Assembly: GCA_026710435.1 (NCBI GenBank)
Contig: JAPOQZ010000142.1
Span: forward strand, 1-58,455
Length of the DNA: 58,455 nucleotides
Source of the DNA: a bacterium
Lineage (GTDB): Bacteria > Actinomycetota > Acidimicrobiia > Spongiisociales > Spongiisociaceae
Reading direction: 5' to 3'
Shown: in pieces, positions 9,209-18,021 of the stretch
Layout of the letters: each line of letters opens with the position of its first letter
Position numbering within the stretch: the stretch's first letter is position 1
Made by a program: the position numbers and the translations under genes
The notes under the pieces: generated by a model
The model's database searches: none
What the model was told of the DNA's origin: nothing
What the model saw: only the letters and a program-made list of their open reading frames with translations

Positions 9209-9964
9209 TCATTGCCCACCCAGATAGGCGACGATGACATCGGCATTGGCCCGAACCTCATCGGGGCTACCGACCGTCAAGGTCCTGCCATGGTCGAGTA
9301 CCTGCACGGTGTCGCATACCTGCATGACAACTTGCATGTCGTGCTCGATAAGCACGATACCGATATTCCAGCGGCGCCGCGCTTCGTCGATGAGGCCTGC
9401 TAGCTCGGAGCTCTCCACGTCATTCAGGCCCGCGGCGGGCTCGTCAAGGAGCAGGTAGGCAGGTTGGGCGGCCAGAGCCCTCAGGAAGCCGATCCTTCGC
9501 TCGTCACCCAGCGGAAGGGTCGACGCCCGCCGGTCGGCCTTGCCGGAGAGTCCGAGTGACTCGAGCAACTCCTGGGCCACACCGCGAGCCTGACGCTGGT
9601 TCATCCGGTTGCGAGCCAGGGCCCCGAGTTGGATGTTCTCCGAAGCAGTCAACTCGCCGAACACCCGCATACCCTGGAACGTACGGACGAGTCCCGCGCG
9701 AGCAATGTGGTGCGGGGAACGACCCGTTAGGTCCTGGCCTTCCAGCGTGACCGTGCCGGCCTCAGACTCCTGGAAGCCGCTCAAGACATTCACCAGGGTC
9801 GTCTTGCCTGCTCCGTTCGGTCCTATCAGTCCCAGGATATGACCGCGGTCGACGTGCAGGTCCACGCTGTCGAGCGCTTGGAGACCTTCGAATCTGACCG
9901 AAACCCCGCGAGCAACCAGGCCTGAAGCGTGCGTACCTCCCTTACGGTGCGATCCCGCTGTCAT
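9209..9964 (-). CDS. livG: branched-chain amino-acid-type ABC transporter ATPase LivG
   Basis: The 251-residue ATPase has Walker A GLIGPNGAGKTT, Walker B AYLLLDEPAAGLND and the LivG-type C-terminal extension. The signature position reads LPLGDERRIGFLRALA, where relatives have LAYGQQRRLEIARAL, so the LSGGQ element is unusual. Its start overlaps the livMF stop by ATGA (9961-9964), which points to translational coupling. The partner ATPase domain is fused to LivM. Confidence 0.88.
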   Translation of the reverse strand: MTAGSHRKGGTHASGLVARGVSVRFEGLQALDSVDLHVDRGHILGLIGPNGAGKTTLVNVLSGFQESEAGTVTLEGQDLTGRSPHHIARAGLVRTFQGMRVFGELTASENIQLGALARNRMNQRQARGVAQELLESLGLSGKADRRASTLPLGDERRIGFLRALAAQPAYLLLDEPAAGLNDVESSELAGLIDEARRRWNIGIVLIEHDMQVVMQVCDTVQVLDHGRTLTVGSPDEVRANADVIVAYLGGQ

Positions 9965-11865
9965 GAGCCATCCCCTGCTCCGGGAAGGCCTCCCAGGTAG
10001 GCGTCAGCCAGATCCCTATCGGCACGTAACCGGTCACTGGGCCCGTGCCCGACGATGCTTCCGGTCCTGAGCACGTACCCTCTATCGGCGAGCTCCAGGG
10101 CCAGTTCGGCGTTCTGCTCGACGATCAGCATCGTGACGCCTTCCGCTTTGAGATCGCGAAGGATGCCGAAGACCGTCGCCGTCAGGACAGGGGCCAATCC
10201 CAACGATGGTTCGTCGAGGAGAAGCAGACGAGGCCGCGCCATCAGCGCCCGTGCCACTGCGAGTTGCTGTTGCTCGCCGCCGGAGAGGGTGCCGGCATTG
10301 CCGCGGTAGTAGCGCCTCAGCACCGGGAACCGGTCCAGGACGGATTCGAGATCGGTCTCCATCCCCTCCCTCGACCTGCGGGCAGCCGCGCCGAGCCGCA
10401 AGTTCTCGGCCACGGTGAGGCTCCCGAGTATCCGCCTCCCCTCCGGGACGAGGGCGATACCGGACCGGGCGACCCGTTCCGGAGCCATCCCGAGGATGCT
10501 CCGGCCATCGAAGAGAATGTCCCCTCCTGTAACGTGCAGGAAGCCTAAGAGAGCCCTGAGTATGGTGGTCTTTCCGGCGCCGTTGGGCCCAAGCAGGGCA
10601 ACGACCTCGCCGTTGTGCACGGAGAGGTCGATCTGGCGGATGGCTTTGATCTCCCCGTACCCCCCCGACAGGTCCGACACCAGCAGTAAGGGAGCGCCGT
10701 CCGGCGCTGCCGTCCCGGCGGGAACGGAGCGGGACGTCCCCAGCGAACGGACCCGATCCGCGGCCGACTCCTCGTGCCTTTCCTCAAGCTCCTCATCATC
10801 ACCCCGCGCCGGCTCGGTGCCCGAACCGGTCCTGAATCTCGATCGCAGCCACACACCCGAACGGACAACCGTATTCCATGTGATTTCTGTACCGTTCGTT
10901 ATGCCGCGCGGACGGATGAGGAGTACGACAACCAACACCATCGCTACCCCCACCTGCTGGAGACCGCGAACCGGCGGAACGCGGACCAGACCGAGGGCAA
11001 TCCCGTCCTCCACCTGCCGGAGGGCCAGGCTTAGCAACGACAGCAGCACAGCTCCGGTGAACGCCCCCGTCAGGCTGAGCCGTCCCCCGACCACCAGCAT
11101 TGCGATCGCCAGGAAGGTGGCCGCTACGAAGAAGGCCCCCGGGTTGAAGGTCCCGAAGGCGAGGGCGAACAACCCTCCGGCCACGCCGGTCACGGCCGCG
11201 CTCAGCACGAACGAGACGAGCCGCTCCCATGAAATACCTATACCCAGAGCCCGAGCTGCCTCCTCGTCATCCCGCGAACCCCGAAGGCGCAAGCAGAGAC
11301 GGGTCTGCTGGAACAGCCAAGCGGTGATGATGGCCACGATCGCCCAAATCGCGGTGCTGGGCAACGTGGCGGCTCTCGGAACTCCGGCCAGGCCCGTAGA
11401 TCCCCCGGTCACCGATTCCCAGTTGGACGCGACGTTGAAAGCGATGTTCAAGAAGGCGAAGGTGCCCAACGAGGCCACGATGCCGGACAGTTGCATCAGC
11501 GGGGTACCGATAACGAGTGCGACTGCGGCGGCCAGGAGTGCTCCTACCGCAACGGCTACGTGTGCAGGGAGGGTGATCCCCGGTAAGGAGGGGAACAGCG
11601 CCGACTTCGTGGACTCGGGGATTACGAGGATCGCGGTCGTGTACGCCCCGATGGCCATGAAACCGATGTGGCCGAAGGAGAACACGCCGGAGTTGCCGAT
11701 GAATATGTACATCCCGACGACGAGAATCACGCTGATCAACGCACTCAGGACCGAGGTACGGACTGCATTGGATGCGATGGCCCCGTACGCTGCCAGGAGA
11801 ACCGCCCCCGCGCTGAGGACCAGGGGCGCAAAATGCGCTCGCGCCGCAACCGCCGTGGGTCTCAT
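9961..11865 (-). CDS. livMF: LivM permease fused to LivF ATPase
   Basis: The 634-residue product joins two subunits normally made separately. Residues 1 to about 325 are a LivM permease with 8-10 hydrophobic spans and the motif GNSGVFSFGHIGFMAIGAY. A charged linker (about 335-385, EPARGDDEELEERHEE) leads to a LivF ATPase with Walker A LLGPNGAGKTT, signature LSGGEQQQLAVARAL and Walker B LLLLDEPSLGLAP. Fusion fixes a 1:1 ratio of permease to ATPase. It follows livH after a 206-bp gap holding repeat B1. Confidence 0.9.
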   Translation of the reverse strand: MRPTAVAARAHFAPLVLSAGAVLLAAYGAIASNAVRTSVLSALISVILVVGMYIFIGNSGVFSFGHIGFMAIGAYTTAILVIPESTKSALFPSLPGITLPAHVAVAVGALLAAAVALVIGTPLMQLSGIVASLGTFAFLNIAFNVASNWESVTGGSTGLAGVPRAATLPSTAIWAIVAIITAWLFQQTRLCLRLRGSRDDEEAARALGIGISWERLVSFVLSAAVTGVAGGLFALAFGTFNPGAFFVAATFLAIAMLVVGGRLSLTGAFTGAVLLSLLSLALRQVEDGIALGLVRVPPVRGLQQVGVAMVLVVVLLIRPRGITNGTEITWNTVVRSGVWLRSRFRTGSGTEPARGDDEELEERHEESAADRVRSLGTSRSVPAGTAAPDGAPLLLVSDLSGGYGEIKAIRQIDLSVHNGEVVALLGPNGAGKTTILRALLGFLHVTGGDILFDGRSILGMAPERVARSGIALVPEGRRILGSLTVAENLRLGAAARRSREGMETDLESVLDRFPVLRRYYRGNAGTLSGGEQQQLAVARALMARPRLLLLDEPSLGLAPVLTATVFGILRDLKAEGVTMLIVEQNAELALELADRGYVLRTGSIVGHGPSDRLRADRDLADAYLGGLPGAGDGS

Positions 11866-11960
11866 CTAGCCCCGATTCTTCATACGGGGGTTTGTGCCGG
11901 ACGAACGCCGTTGTGGGCTATGAGCGTCTGACCAGGTCTTACGGCCCACTCGATTCCCCC

Positions 11961-12075
11961 GTCTCGGCCCGGCGAGGCCTTCACCCGAGAGGTGAATCCT
12001 AACCCCGTCGCGATGGTGTGGTTGATGTGGCACTCTGTCGTGGGTGTGTCTGGAAACATGAAGAATCCGGGCTAG
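11961..12075 (+). repeat. family B repeat, copy B1
   Basis: It runs from GTCTCGGCCCGG through the hairpin TTCACCCGAGAGGTGAA, GATGTGG, GTGGGTGTGTCTGGAAACATGAA and ends ATCCGGGCTAG. The terminal CTAG (12072-12075) contains the TAG stop of livH on the other strand. It lies inside the liv operon, between livH and livMF, in the opposite orientation to B2 on the far side of livH. Confidence 0.7.
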
Positions 12076-12956
12076 ACAGTGCGGTTCTGGAGTCGGGCAC
12101 CCATGATGCCATCCGGCTTGACCACGAGGATGACCACCACCACAAGGAACACCAAGGCATCTCTGAAGGAACGGAGTTCGAGCGGGAGTGTGGCCTGGAG
12201 CGCGACCGAGGTCGCCCCCAGCAGGTACGCTCCGAGGACCGATCCGGGTAGGCTGCCAAGCCCCCCGATGATCACTGCGATGAACGCCGCAAGCACCGGT
12301 GTGAGGCCGATTGCGGGATGGACGAGACCGGTCTGGGCGGAGAAGAGAATCGCGCCCACCCCCGCAAGAACCCCGCTGATCGCGAAAGCCCCCGCGATGA
12401 CCCGATCGGCGTTGATCCCCAGGATTCGCGCCACGAAGAAGTCCTCGGCTGCTGCCCGCATCTGGAGTCCGAATACGGTCCGGCTGAGGAACAGAACCAG
12501 CGCAAGCAGCAGCACCGCGGTCACTCCGATGGACACCAGGTCCAGCCGGCGGACGGCGATGTCGCCGATGACGATCCTGCCCCGCAAGCCCTCAAGGATA
12601 CCCACACTGCGCGGCAGGGCCCCGACGGTTACGACCGCGAGGCTCTGCAGGAAGAAGCTCACTGCGAAGGAGGTAACGAGAAGCGTCTCGATCGCCGCAC
12701 CGCGCACACGCCGGAAGGCGACCCGCTCGGTAGCCAGCGCCAGCAGCACCACGATGAAGATCGCCGCGCCGATTCGTATCTCGGTACTCGGCACGGTTAT
12801 GAACACCAACACGTAGCCGCCTGCCATGACCAACTCGCCATGTGCAAAGTTGATCAGGCTCATTACACCGAAAAGCAGCCCGACACCTAGTGCGAACAGT
12901 GCGTAGACACTTCCGAGGCTAAGGGCGTCGAGAACGAGTTGTACAAGATCAACCAT
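12072..12956 (-). CDS. livH: branched-chain amino-acid-type ABC permease LivH
   Basis: An inner-membrane permease of 294 residues with eight or so hydrophobic spans. It carries the LivH hallmark SLINFAHGELVMAGGY near residues 35-50 and DFFVARILGINADRVIAGAF in the cytoplasmic coupling loop. ATG 12956 has GGCGAGG upstream; the open frame to 12977 adds seven residues without a better site. It is the first gene of the minus-strand operon livH-livMF-livG-deacylase-SBP. Inverted family B repeats flank it on both sides. Confidence 0.9.
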   Translation of the reverse strand: MVDLVQLVLDALSLGSVYALFALGVGLLFGVMSLINFAHGELVMAGGYVLVFITVPSTEIRIGAAIFIVVLLALATERVAFRRVRGAAIETLLVTSFAVSFFLQSLAVVTVGALPRSVGILEGLRGRIVIGDIAVRRLDLVSIGVTAVLLLALVLFLSRTVFGLQMRAAAEDFFVARILGINADRVIAGAFAISGVLAGVGAILFSAQTGLVHPAIGLTPVLAAFIAVIIGGLGSLPGSVLGAYLLGATSVALQATLPLELRSFRDALVFLVVVVILVVKPDGIMGARLQNRTV

Positions 12957-13047
12957 GGCCTCGCCGACGAGTGGCAACGTGGGAAACCATACCCGACGAA
13001 ATATACCATCCCTAGGCGCGGAATCTCACTAACTTTTCCCCAGCTCT
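12957..13047 (-). promoter_or_regulatory. livH leader region
   Basis: This 91-bp stretch between livH and repeat B2 should hold the operon promoter. A TATATT-like -10 is visible on the minus strand at about 13007-13012, but the -35 is poor, so this is only a candidate. Confidence 0.25.
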
Positions 13048-13170
13048 CTAACCCTGATTCATCATGTTTCCAGGCACACCCACGGCAGAATGCACCTCAA
13101 CCACGTCAACCACATCATCGAGACCAGGCCGGGTCTCACCCGACGGGTGAAGGTCGCACCGGACCGAGAC
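13048..13170 (-). repeat. family B repeat, copy B2
   Basis: Read on the minus strand: GTCTCGGTCCGG, then the hairpin TTCACCCGTCGGGTGA, CGATGATGTGGTTGACGTGG, GTGGGTGTGCCTGGAAACATG and the end ATCAGGGTTAG. It points towards livH and ends about 90 bp before its start. Between here and the next gene at 13491 lie 320 bp (13171-13490) in which I see no gene, only the GGGGAG ribosome site at the far end. Confidence 0.7.
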
Positions 13171-13490
13171 AGCACTATAGACCCCTGCATCAAGAGTCGG
13201 GGGTTGAGTTGCTCCTGCTGATCGAAGATCTCTCCGGAATGAGCGCGCAGCGTCCGGCCAACGGGAGACGTATGCTCCGGTCGAACCGGCACTGTTGGAG
13301 GTGTGCCACAATCCGCCGGTGACATCCCACCCTCCGCGATGAACCCTTGGCCCGCTCGAGCGGATGCGCCACCAAAACGGAATCGCTGGGTAACGCTAGG
13401 CCTCTCTGGTCGGTCAGAATGGAGGGGAGATCACCGGCTCGGTCCGGTGGTGGAAGCCGGGACTCGGAACGCTAGACAGGGGAGCACATC

Positions 13491-13994
13491 ATGGACGTGA
13501 ACTCGATGATCATCATCAGCGGCTTGGTGGCCTTCGTCGTGGCCTACGCGGCCGTCCTCGATTCGGAAGGCGGATGGACTGGCGCCGTCGGACCGATGCG
13601 CTGGTCCTTCTCAGGTAGCTGGGCATCGAGCAGTGCAGTGGTCCTCGCCTTGGTTCTGTCCCTCACCGGGCTCGGTGCGGGCGCCCCGCAGGTGTTCGGA
13701 TTCGGCTTCGTCATGATCCTGGTTCCGCTGATCTACAAGGGTCTCGGCCAGGAGGGTGGTGCATCGAAGGTGGTCTTCTTCATCTTCTCGGCCATGATGA
13801 CTTGGGCTACCTTCTCGATTCTCTACGTTGCGGCCACCAACGTTCCCAACCTGGTCGAATCGATGCCCCTGCTGTCGACGTTGATCATCGACGCGGCCCT
13901 GGTGCTTGCCCTGGTCGGAGCAGTCCTGCACTCGGCCCGATCACTGTCCTCGGCCGCGGCCGGCGATGGCTCGGCGGCCTGGAACCTACCGTAA
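13491..13994 (+). CDS. multi-span membrane protein, unknown function
   Basis: A protein of 167 residues with four or five hydrophobic segments (about 6-24, 45-65, 67-85, 92-115, 122-145). GGGGAG lies 8 nt before the ATG. I recognise no family and there is no operon partner: its downstream neighbour is convergent after an 8-bp gap. Confidence 0.6.
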   Translation: MDVNSMIIISGLVAFVVAYAAVLDSEGGWTGAVGPMRWSFSGSWASSSAVVLALVLSLTGLGAGAPQVFGFGFVMILVPLIYKGLGQEGGASKVVFFIFSAMMTWATFSILYVAATNVPNLVESMPLLSTLIIDAALVLALVGAVLHSARSLSSAAAGDGSAAWNLP

Positions 13995-14002
13995 GAGCTT
14001 GT

Positions 14003-14278
14003 TCAGTCCGCGAAAGGCGAGGGATCGGCGCCCAGCACCGAAATCTGGCGACGTCGATCGATAACGGGACCGGGTATGAGGAGCGCCGCCGCCCGGAAGG
14101 TACCGGGGACCTCCAGTTCGACTGGCATGGTCTTGCCGTCGAGGGCCCCTCCCGTCCAAACGGTCAGCGTCCCTCCCCATCGGTGCCCGGGATAGTCGAT
14201 AGGACCGAGGGATGCCTCAGCCACATCGAGAATGTTCTCGTTTGCGCCGATCACGCGAACGTAGCCTTGGTAGCTCAT
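14003..14278 (-). CDS. small conserved-looking protein, unknown function
   Basis: The product has 91 residues from ATG 14278 with GGGAG upstream, no signal or membrane segment, and a beta-rich pattern (GYVRVIGANENILD, TLTVWTGGALDGKTMPVELEVPGTF). I do not recognise the family. It follows the cyanophycinase-like gene in the same direction after 91 bp. Confidence 0.5.
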   Translation of the reverse strand: MSYQGYVRVIGANENILDVAEASLGPIDYPGHRWGGTLTVWTGGALDGKTMPVELEVPGTFRAAALLIPGPVIDRRRQISVLGADPSPFAD

Positions 14279-14369
14279 TGATCTCCCGTTGTCCTACGAC
14301 GTTCCCATGGTACCCGGCCCTCGGAGTCGCACGTCCTCGATCACCCTCCAAACGCACGGGCCAAGTTCA

Positions 14370-15560
14370 TCACTCCATCAAGCGCCACACGGTGCCTGCC
14401 CTCGTGTCTCTGAGAGCGACTCCCAGGGACTCGATGTCGGCCCTCAGGCGATCCGCTTCGTCCCAGCGCTTCTCGGCCCGGAGCCGGGACCGCTGCCGGA
14501 CGAGCAGATCTACGTAGTCCCCCACCCACTCGGAGCGAGTGATCAGTCCTCTCGCCACCAGATCCGAGACTTCCAGAACCATGGCGCGCAGTTGCCTCCG
14601 GGCGGCTTCCGACCCTGCCGATGCTCTTGCCTCAACCGCCAGCAGCGTTGTGGCTATGCCCTGCGCGGACCCGGCTTCCAGGGCTTCGGCAAGGGTCGGA
14701 AGCGGTTCGGCCGGAGGGACACGCACGGGCTCCGGACTGCTTCCCAGCAGCTCGAAGACGCGGGCTAGATCGATCCGCTCCCCGTGCCTGAGGGCCAGGT
14801 CCTCTGACCCGCTCAGCGTGACGCGTCCCACTCCGAGCACGCTCAGTTCGCCCTTCCCGAAGTCGAAGACTCCGGCGGTGTGCTCATCCAGCCCGATCAC
14901 CCCTACTCCGGAGGGAAGCATGGAACGCAGCAGACCGAAGCGCCGCCGGCCCATGTAGCAGCGGCTGGTGTCGAATCCCTGGCCTTCGGTGTTGTTCCAG
15001 TGGGGCACGACTACGGCTTCCATCCCGAGGTCACCGGCGACGTTCATCCCTTCCAGCCAGGTCAGTTCCGCTCCGACCTTGTAGATCTCGTACACGGGCA
15101 GGGTCTTGACCCCGGCCGTGAGGGCTGCAGCCGAAGCCAGGGTCACCGTGGCGCCGGTGGCGAGCCGGTTCTGAAGGGTCTTCGCCAGACCGGCGCCCTT
15201 CCAGACCCCGAGCGCGTAGCTGGGTGATCCCGGTCCGGCGAACACGTAGCGGGCCCTTCGCACGGCCGCCACCATCCTCTCGGCAGTAACCTCCCCATCG
15301 TCAACCGACCGGTAGGAGGCGACGGAGGCATCCACACCGAAGCTGGTCCGGAAGAAGCGGGTCAGCCGCTCAGCGAGGAGCGGAGCGTTCTCCTGGAAGC
15401 CGAAGGGGCTATCCAGCACAACTACTTCTCTTGCTCCAGCCCTTTCGATGCCCATCCGGTGGGCGGCTAGCAGGCGGTTGGACATCTCCCCCGACCCCAT
15501 CAGGATCAGCCGCCCGGGCCGGGACCCTCGATCACGCCGGCAGCTTTCGGAGGATCCCAA
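14370..15560 (-). CDS. cyanophycinase-like (peptidase S51) domain fused to CysS-type C-terminal domain
   Basis: A protein of 396 residues from a TTG start. Residues 17 to about 235 match the S51/type 1 glutamine-amidotransferase-like fold: RLILMGSGEMS, YVFAGPGSPSYALG, and a nucleophile-elbow region LASAAALTAG with Ser at about 143 where peptidases read GTSAGA. The last 45 or so residues (LRAEKRWDEADRLRADIESLG, then DTRAGTVWRL) match the tRNA-binding C-terminus of cysteinyl-tRNA synthetase. No synthetase catalytic domain is present. Function is unknown; it might act on an aminoacyl or peptidyl substrate. Confidence 0.75.
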   Translation of the reverse strand: MGSSESCRRDRGSRPGRLILMGSGEMSNRLLAAHRMGIERAGAREVVVLDSPFGFQENAPLLAERLTRFFRTSFGVDASVASYRSVDDGEVTAERMVAAVRRARYVFAGPGSPSYALGVWKGAGLAKTLQNRLATGATVTLASAAALTAGVKTLPVYEIYKVGAELTWLEGMNVAGDLGMEAVVVPHWNNTEGQGFDTSRCYMGRRRFGLLRSMLPSGVGVIGLDEHTAGVFDFGKGELSVLGVGRVTLSGSEDLALRHGERIDLARVFELLGSSPEPVRVPPAEPLPTLAEALEAGSAQGIATTLLAVEARASAGSEAARRQLRAMVLEVSDLVARGLITRSEWVGDYVDLLVRQRSRLRAEKRWDEADRLRADIESLGVALRDTRAGTVWRLME

Positions 15561-15596
15561 GTTACGGGACGTGCTCCCGGCGACCGGGCGCGCGGG

Positions 15597-16442
15597 TCAT
15601 CCTTCGATCAGGGTCTGGTACTCGTCGAGAAGGGGAACGACGACCTCGGCAGGTGCGTGGGGAAGCCCGATCATGACCCGGGAGACACCGAGACGCTCCC
15701 ATTCCTTCCACTTCGCCGGATCCGGAGCGGCGTTGTACACGGAGACATCCACCTCCGCAGGATCCCGACCCGCCCGCTCGAGAAAACCGTGCAGTCTTGC
15801 GATTCCTTCCGCAAGGTTCCGGGGTCGAACCGGCAGCCACCCGTCACAGTACTCGGCGATGGCGGTGAAGGCCTTCGGGCCGCCGGTGCTTCCCATGAAG
15901 ATGGGAGGATGGGGATCCTGCAGCGGCTTGGGCCAAGCCCAACTCTCCTCGAGTTGGACCATCTCTCCCTCGTAGGAAGCCTTCTCCTGGGTCCAGAGCG
16001 CCTTCATCAGGCCGACCTTCTCCGCGACCAACTGGTACCGCTTCCGGTAGTCGACCCCATGGTTGGCCATCTCCTCGCGGTTCCATCCGAAGCCGATCCC
16101 GAACTCGAACCTCCCGTTGGAGATCACATCGAGCGAGGCGACTTGTTTGGCCAGCCAGATCGGATCGTGCTGAGCCACCAGGGTGATCCCGGTACCCACC
16201 TTCAGACGCTCAGTGGTGGCCGCCACGGCGGAGAGGGCCACGAAGCAGTCGTGGGTCCTCCAGTACTCCTCCGGAAGCGGAGGGGCGTTCTTCCTGCCTG
16301 CCCACGGCGTCCTGCGGCTGGTTGGGATATGGCTGTGCTCCGCTAGCCAGAGGGACTCGAACCCTCGAGACTCGAGCTCCTCCCCCAGCTGAACCGGTTG
16401 GATGGACTTGTCGGTCAGGAAAATGTTCGCGCCAACCTGCAT
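15597..16442 (-). CDS. LLM-class flavin/F420-dependent oxidoreductase
   Basis: A bacterial luciferase-like TIM barrel of 281 residues. The N-terminus QLGEELESRGFESLWLAEHSHIP is typical. LKVGTGITLVAQHDPIWLAKQVASLDVISNGRFEFGIG is the cofactor-binding core, and GFGWNREEMANHGVDYRKRY follows. Actinobacterial members commonly use F420. The substrate is unknown. ATG 16442 begins exactly at the family N-terminus, although no strong ribosome site precedes it; divergent from msrA. Confidence 0.85.
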   Translation of the reverse strand: MQVGANIFLTDKSIQPVQLGEELESRGFESLWLAEHSHIPTSRRTPWAGRKNAPPLPEEYWRTHDCFVALSAVAATTERLKVGTGITLVAQHDPIWLAKQVASLDVISNGRFEFGIGFGWNREEMANHGVDYRKRYQLVAEKVGLMKALWTQEKASYEGEMVQLEESWAWPKPLQDPHPPIFMGSTGGPKAFTAIAEYCDGWLPVRPRNLAEGIARLHGFLERAGRDPAEVDVSVYNAAPDPAKWKEWERLGVSRVMIGLPHAPAEVVVPLLDEYQTLIEG

Positions 16443-16571
16443 GGTGGGACTGCGCCTCCGGTTAGTCGTGTGATTCCGACCCAGGCTAATCCCGATCCGA
16501 TCCATTGAAGTTCCCGGGAACAAGTGGGCGGCGATAGTGTTGTATGAGGTAGGTAACAGGAAGGAAAACAG

Positions 16572-17216
16572 ATGTTCGGTCGTAGTACCAGGAGCGTACT
16601 GCCATCGGCCGAGACGGCTCTGGCGGGAAGGGCGACGGGTGTCCTGGACGCGCAGCCCCACTTCGTCCATGGGCGTCCCATCACCCCCCCGTTCCCCAGC
16701 AATCTGGAGATCGCATACTTCGGCATGGGCTGTTTCTGGGGGGTGGAGCGGATCTACTGGCAGATTCCGGGTGTCTACACCACCGCAGTGGGCTACCAGG
16801 GAGGGATGACGCCCAACCCGACCTACCACGAGGTATGCAGCGGGGGAACCGGTCACACCGAGGCGGTGCTGATCGCCTATGACCCCGATCTTGTCTCCTA
16901 CGGGAACCTCCTCAAGAGGTTCTGGGAGGAGCACAACCCGACCCAGGGTATGCGGCAAGGCAACGACCGGGGCACACAGTACCGTTCGGCCATCTACTGG
17001 ACCACCGATACCCAGCGGGAGCAGGCGGAGGCCAGCCGCGCCGCCTACGAGCGAGACTTGGCGGCGGCGGGCCTCGGGCCGGTGACCACCGAGATACGGG
17101 AGGCACCCGAGTTCTACTACGCCGAGGACTACCACCAGCAGTACCTCGCCAAGAACCCCTACGGCTACTGCGGCCTCCGGGGAACCGGAGTCTCCTGCGA
17201 GATACCCGCCGGGTAA
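16572..17216 (+). CDS. msrA: peptide-methionine (S)-S-oxide reductase MsrA
   Basis: This 214-residue enzyme reduces methionine-S-sulfoxide in proteins. The catalytic [16 protein letters not shown] motif (Cys about residue 54) is followed by [25 protein letters not shown] and the substrate-binding [12 protein letters not shown] 45-residue N-terminal extension is usual for the longer MsrA group. AAGGAA precedes the ATG. Its stop overlaps the next start in TAATG. Confidence 0.95.
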   Translation: MFGRSTRSVLPSAETALAGRATGVLDAQPHFVHGRPITPPFPSNLEIAYFGMGCFWGVERIYWQIPGVYTTAVGYQGGMTPNPTYHEVCSGGTGHTEAVLIAYDPDLVSYGNLLKRFWEEHNPTQGMRQGNDRGTQYRSAIYWTTDTQREQAEASRAAYERDLAAAGLGPVTTEIREAPEFYYAEDYHQQYLAKNPYGYCGLRGTGVSCEIPAG

Positions 17217-17698
17217 TGCAGTCCCCACACCCCGCCCTGGCCCCTCTGGAGTTCCTGATCGGCACTTGGAGGGGCCGTGGGAGGGGCGGTTACCCGACCA
17301 TCGAACCGTTCGAATACATCGAGCAAGCCACCTACACCCCCGGACCGGGCAAGCCTTTCATCGCCTACTACCAGAAAACCCGCCGATCGGGAGGCAACGG
17401 GGAGCCTCTCCATTCCGAAGCCGGGTACATTCGACCGGTCGGATCGGGTGGGGCGGAACTGGTGATCTCCCAACCGACCGGTGTTGTGGAAGTCCACACG
17501 GGTCAAGTGGCGGATGGTCGGATCGACTTCCGGACCAGCCTGGTCGGCGCGGCACCCACCGCGGTTGACGTATCACGGGTCTACAGGAGTATCCAGGTCA
17601 CCGCCGAGACCATGAAGTACCGGCTCGGCATGGAGGCCGTAGGCCAGCCATTGCAGGTCCACCTCGAAGCAGAACTGACCCGACTAGCCGGATCATGA
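17216..17698 (+). CDS. nitrobindin-like heme-binding beta-barrel protein
   Basis: A 160-residue protein of the THAP4/nitrobindin (FABP-like) family. The N-terminal LAPLEFLIGTWRGRGRGGYPTI carries the diagnostic GxWxGxG turn, and SEAGYIRPVG and GVVEVHTGQV are barrel strands. Family members bind ferric heme and can isomerise peroxynitrite to nitrate. Coupling to msrA suggests a small oxidative/nitrosative damage operon. Confidence 0.8.
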   Translation: MQSPHPALAPLEFLIGTWRGRGRGGYPTIEPFEYIEQATYTPGPGKPFIAYYQKTRRSGGNGEPLHSEAGYIRPVGSGGAELVISQPTGVVEVHTGQVADGRIDFRTSLVGAAPTAVDVSRVYRSIQVTAETMKYRLGMEAVGQPLQVHLEAELTRLAGS

Positions 17699-17738
17699 AC
17701 CTTATACTCATACCGGAAGTGCCAAAGGAGGGGTCCAA

Positions 17739-17960
17739 GTGAGTTTCCGCAACTTCGCTCGGCTGCTTCTTGGCCCCCAGAAGCCGCGCACCAGTACTAA
17801 CGAATCTCTGGATTCAATCCTCAGGACAGTGGACGACGCTACCCACGTTCAGGGGAGAGGACCCAATACTGCGGGCAACAGCCATGTGTACCGGCTGATC
17901 ACCAGGGGCCACAAGAACTACACAGCCTCGTTCAAGTCCAAGAAACGCAACTCCTCCTGA
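17739..17960 (+). CDS. small basic protein, unknown function
   Basis: A product of 73 residues from a GTG start. A strong ribosome site (AAAGGAGG) ending about 8 nt upstream supports translation. The sequence is basic at its C-terminus (HKNYTASFKSKKRNSS), with no membrane segment and no family I recognise. It sits 40 bp after the nitrobindin gene and may belong to the msrA operon. Confidence 0.5.
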   Translation: MSFRNFARLLLGPQKPRTSTNESLDSILRTVDDATHVQGRGPNTAGNSHVYRLITRGHKNYTASFKSKKRNSS

Positions 17961-18021
17961 GATCCAGTCCGCCCGCAGGCTCGACAACTCGGTTAGGGAC
18001 CTGACGATCAGAGATGAGCCC

